53,665 bases of DNA from Sphingopyxis sp. KK2 (lineage in GTDB: Bacteria; Pseudomonadota; Alphaproteobacteria; Sphingomonadales; Sphingomonadaceae), in contig NZ_LYVN01000011.1 in assembly GCF_001990265.1 (NCBI RefSeq), positions 1 through 53,665 on the forward strand, in the 5' to 3' direction. The position numbers and the translations under genes are program-made. Below the pieces are notes generated by a model. It was not told where the DNA came from. It worked only from the letters and a program-made list of their open reading frames with translations, and made no database searches. Position 1 is the first letter of the stretch. The number at the start of each line of letters is the position of its first letter. Of the stretch, positions 51,302-53,665 are shown piece after piece.

Positions 51302-52714
51302 TCAGGCGGCCTTCGGAATGAAGATCGCCTTGGGCCGCGTGAATTCGAGCAGGCCCGGCACGCCATTCTCCTGCCCGAAACCCGACTGCTTCGCGCCGGC
51401 AAGCGGCGTGAACGGCGTCGACTGGAGATTCTGGTTGATCCAGACGGTGCCGGTATCGAGCCGGTGCGCGATCGCGGTCGCCGCCGCGACGTCGCCCGAC
51501 CAGACCGCGCCGGCGAGGCCATAGTCGCTGTCGTTGGCGCGCGCGACGACATCGTCGATGTCGGTGAACTTCAGCAGCGGCAGCACCGGGCCGAACGCCT
51601 CCTCCACTACGACGCGGCTGTCCTCGGGCGGATTGTCGACGAGCGTGAGCGGCACGAAATAGCCACGCTCGGGCACCGCGCCGCCTTCGAGCAGGGTCAG
51701 CCCGTTGGCGCGCGCATCGTCGAGGAGGGCAAGGACGCGGCGATATTGGGGTTCGTTCTGGATGGGGCCGTAACGATTGCCCTGCTCGGCCCCGTCGCCG
51801 ACGGGCAATTCCTTTGCAAGCTGGTGCAGCCGGTCGCGCAAGGCATCGTAGATGTCAGCGTGGATGTAGAGCCGCTTGGTCGCGACGCAGACCTGCGCGG
51901 TGTTGTGGAAGGCGCCCTCGAACAACTGCTCGGCGACGGCGTCGACATCGACGTCGGGCAGCACGATCGCCGCATCATTGCCGCCGAGTTCGAGCGTGAT
52001 GCGCTTCAAATCCTTTGCCGCCGATTCCATCACGCGGCGTCCGGTCGCGGTCGATCCGGTGAAGCTGATCTTGGCGAAGCCGGGGTGCGACGTCATCAGC
52101 GGGCCGAGTGCGTCGCCGCCGCTGATGATGTTGACCACGCCCGCCGGAAAGGCGTCGCGGATCAGTTCGCCGATGCGCAAAGTGCAGAGCGGGGTGAAGG
52201 GCGAGGGTTTGAGCACCAGCGTGTTGCCCGCCATCAGCGCGGGGCCGATCTTCCACGACGCGAGCAGCACCGGGAAATTCCACGGCACGATGCCGCACAC
52301 GACGCCGAGCGGGACATGATGCACCTCGATCCGCCGCGTGTCGCTGTCCTCGGTGACGTCGACGGGGATGTCGAGCATCGTCGTCGCCTTCATCCACATC
52401 GCGGCGCCGAGGATTTCCATCTTCGCGCCGGGGAGCGGGCGACCCTGCTCCTTGACGAACAGCGCGGCGAGTTCGTCGGCATACGCCTCGATCGCATCGG
52501 CAGCCTTGGCGAGCGCCGCCTTGCGTTCCGCCATCGGCGTGTCGCGCCAGGCCGGAAAGGCGCGCGTCGCGGCGGCGACGGCGGCGTCGAGATCGGCAGC
52601 CGAGGCGTCGGGCGCCGCAGCGAAGACCTCGCCCGTCGCGGGATTGCGCACCTCGATCATCGCCGCCGCATCGACCGCACGGCCGTCGATCGTCATCGCA
52701 AATTGCTCGCTCAT
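51302..52714 (-). CDS. NAD(P)-dependent aldehyde dehydrogenase
   Basis: This 470-residue enzyme has the ALDH fold with PWNFPVLLASWKIGPALMAGNT, the general-base Glu in TLELGGNDA, the catalytic Cys in NTAQVCVATKR, and EEAFGPVLPLLKF. ATG at 52714 follows a GGAGAGG site and is preferred to an in-frame ATG 20 codons earlier, which would cover the promoter palindrome. It oxidises an aldehyde, most likely the one formed by the GMC enzyme, to the acid used by the CoA ligase. It leads the operon with the long acyl-CoA dehydrogenase. Confidence 0.95.
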   Translation of the reverse strand: MSEQFAMTIDGRAVDAAAMIEVRNPATGEVFAAAPDASAADLDAAVAAATRAFPAWRDTPMAERKAALAKAADAIEAYADELAALFVKEQGRPLPGAKMEILGAAMWMKATTMLDIPVDVTEDSDTRRIEVHHVPLGVVCGIVPWNFPVLLASWKIGPALMAGNTLVLKPSPFTPLCTLRIGELIRDAFPAGVVNIISGGDALGPLMTSHPGFAKISFTGSTATGRRVMESAAKDLKRITLELGGNDAAIVLPDVDVDAVAEQLFEGAFHNTAQVCVATKRLYIHADIYDALRDRLHQLAKELPVGDGAEQGNRYGPIQNEPQYRRVLALLDDARANGLTLLEGGAVPERGYFVPLTLVDNPPEDSRVVVEEAFGPVLPLLKFTDIDDVVARANDSDYGLAGAVWSGDVAAATAIAHRLDTGTVWINQNLQSTPFTPLAGAKQSGFGQENGVPGLLEFTRPKAIFIPKAA

Positions 52715-52777
52715 TCGCCTCTCCACCGCTAGCGACCCGTCAATATCGGGTCGATTATCTGTTGCCGACTCCATAAA

Positions 52778-52790
52778 CTAATGACATTAG
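52778..52790. promoter_or_regulatory. Perfect 13-bp palindrome, candidate TetR operator
   Basis: CTAATGACATTAG is a perfect inverted repeat around one A. It lies 64 bp from the aldehyde dehydrogenase start and 36 bp from the GFA gene start. Variants lie at 40082-40109, 41086 and 47402. Confidence 0.7.
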
Positions 52791-52825
52791 ATAAAAGCGC
52801 AACACAAAAGACATGGGAGAGAGGG

Positions 52826-53236
52826 ATGAGCGAGATCGAGGGCGGGTGTAATTGCGGTGCCATACGCTACCGGCTGGGCGGCGACCCGATCACCGTCGCG
52901 GTGTGCCATTGCGCCAACTGCCGCCGCCAGTCGGGCAGCGCCTTTTCGGTCAATGTCGTCGTCGCGGCCGATGCGATGCAGATGACCGGCGACCTCACCA
53001 CCTATGAGGATCATGACACCGAAAGCGGCCAGCCCGTGCTGCGGCAATTTTGCGCCGCGTGCGGCTCGCCGATCCGGTCGATCACTAATTCCTCGCCTCA
53101 GGTAGCAATCGTCAAGGCGGGCACCGCCGACGATCCCGCGCGCTTCGTGCCCGCGATCCATGTCTGGACCGCGACCGCGCTGCCCTGGGTCGACATTCCT
53201 GCCAACCTGCCGCAATTCCCGCGCAATCCGCGATGA
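52826..53236 (+). CDS. GFA/CENP-V-type zinc protein
   Basis: This 136-residue protein has the Cys pattern of the glutathione-dependent formaldehyde-activating family: GGCNCGAIRY, CHCANCRRQSGSAFS and FCAACGSPI, which bind two zinc ions. Some members react with aldehyde-thiol adducts; most are uncharacterised. ATG at 52826 follows GGGAGAGAGGG; a longer frame upstream overlaps the palindrome. It is divergent from the aldehyde dehydrogenase and overlaps the next gene by ATGA. It may handle formaldehyde or a thio-adduct from demethylation, by family only. Confidence 0.88.
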   Translation: MSEIEGGCNCGAIRYRLGGDPITVAVCHCANCRRQSGSAFSVNVVVAADAMQMTGDLTTYEDHDTESGQPVLRQFCAACGSPIRSITNSSPQVAIVKAGTADDPARFVPAIHVWTATALPWVDIPANLPQFPRNPR

Positions 53237-53665
53237 CCCTTGACCGCCCGCTGGCGGGGCTGCGCGTCGTCGACCTGATCGACGGGCCGCTCGCACCGAT
53301 CACGCGCTATCTCGCCGAACTGGGTGCGCGGGTCGACCGCCATGTCGCGACGCGGGCGAGGCCGCCGATATCGTCGCCAATGCCGGCAAGATCCTGCACG
53401 CCGGGCCGGTCGATGACGCGACGCTCGCCGCCGCCGACATCATCGTCGCGCCGCCCGCCACGCTCGACTATGACCGGCTCGCCGCCGCGAACCCCGCGCT
53501 CGTGCTGATGGAGGCCAGCGCGTTCGGCTCGGGCAACAGCCTGAGCGACTGGAAGGCGAGCGATGCCGTGCTCCAGGCGCTGTCGGGCAGCCTGTCGCGC
53601 TCGGGCATTCGCGGCCGCGCCCCGCTGCTCCCGCCCGGCGAACTCGCTTGGCAATGCGCCGCGGC
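53233..53665 (+). pseudogene. Family III CoA transferase, N-terminal part, frameshifted and cut by the window edge
   Basis: Translation starts MTLDRPLAGLRVVDLIDGPL and runs to RYLAELGARVDRHVA, the normal start of a CaiB-type CoA transferase. After about 53360 this frame becomes Arg/Pro-rich nonsense that stops near 53508. The next frame reads DAGEAADIVANAGKILHAGP, then DIIVAPPATLDYDRLAAANP and MEASAFGSGNSLSDW, clearly the continuation. One base appears to be lost in the stretch GTCGCGACGCGGGC. This is either a real single-base deletion that inactivates the gene or a sequencing error. The ATG overlaps the GFA stop. Confidence 0.7.

Noticed and set aside
1-53665. tRNA, rRNA, CRISPR array, insertion sequence or prophage
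   Set aside because: No cloverleaf-like run, regularly spaced direct repeats, transposase, integrase or phage structural gene was seen. The repeats found are isolated palindromes or operator-size motifs.

Overview
The window is high-GC bacterial DNA (roughly 65% by eye). Three TonB-dependent receptors, dense catabolic operons with ATGA stop/start overlaps and a dispersed palindromic repeat point to a sphingomonad-type alphaproteobacterium (Sphingopyxis, Novosphingobium or Sphingobium relatives). This is inferred from gene content only. I see no rRNA, tRNA, CRISPR array, transposase or prophage. The window reads as three neighbouring catabolic loci. Each has its own TonB receptor and local regulator, and each shows a different repeated operator-like motif that I read directly in the intergenic regions.

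Locus A (1-23 kb) holds a linalool dehydratase/isomerase-like membrane protein with an SDR, a TonB receptor and a FadR/FCD-type GntR regulator. It continues with an EthD / AttH-like / APH-kinase operon and a four-gene dikinase module: a swivelling phosphohistidine protein, an unknown protein, an ATP-grasp plus phosphohistidine protein, and a biotinyl-like protein without the biotin lysine. A SurE-type phosphatase is divergent from that module. Then comes an operon with an unrecognised 515-residue protein, BCCP, biotin carboxylase, a carboxyltransferase whose metal-site residues are changed, a CoA ligase and a thiolase. A 13-bp element ATCGT-N3-ACGAT, the geometry used by FadR-type GntR proteins, lies upstream of five transcription units and ties these genes together. 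The gene logic is phosphorylate, carboxylate, activate with CoA, cleave with thiolase. I propose it as an undescribed route for a ketone, phenol or tertiary-alcohol (terpenoid-like) substrate.

Locus B (23-37.4 kb) holds an MFS transporter, AllA-like and cupin proteins in an operon with a TonB receptor, LeuCD-like hydratase subunits, a UTRA-type GntR regulator, two PuuE-type polysaccharide deacetylases, a cysteine hydrolase of the maleamate/carbamoylsarcosine amidase family, an HMG-CoA-lyase-like enzyme, a family III CoA transferase and a serine hydrolase. The enzymes fit stepwise degradation of a cyclic imide such as a substituted maleimide. Four copies of a bipartite motif, TTTGATATA-N7-GACAATA, sit at the three promoters of this set.

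Locus C (37.5-53.7 kb) holds a TonB receptor, an alpha/beta hydrolase, a TetR regulator, a Rieske oxygenase, a CoA ligase, a P450, a DUF35 / Cys-less thiolase-like pair, a GMC oxidoreductase, a pair of acyl-CoA dehydrogenases, an aldehyde dehydrogenase, a GFA protein and a CoA transferase that carries an apparent frameshift at the window edge. A 13-bp palindrome close to CTAATGACATTAG occurs in all four promoter regions, which suggests one TetR regulon for oxidation and cleavage of an isoprenoid or steroid-like side chain.
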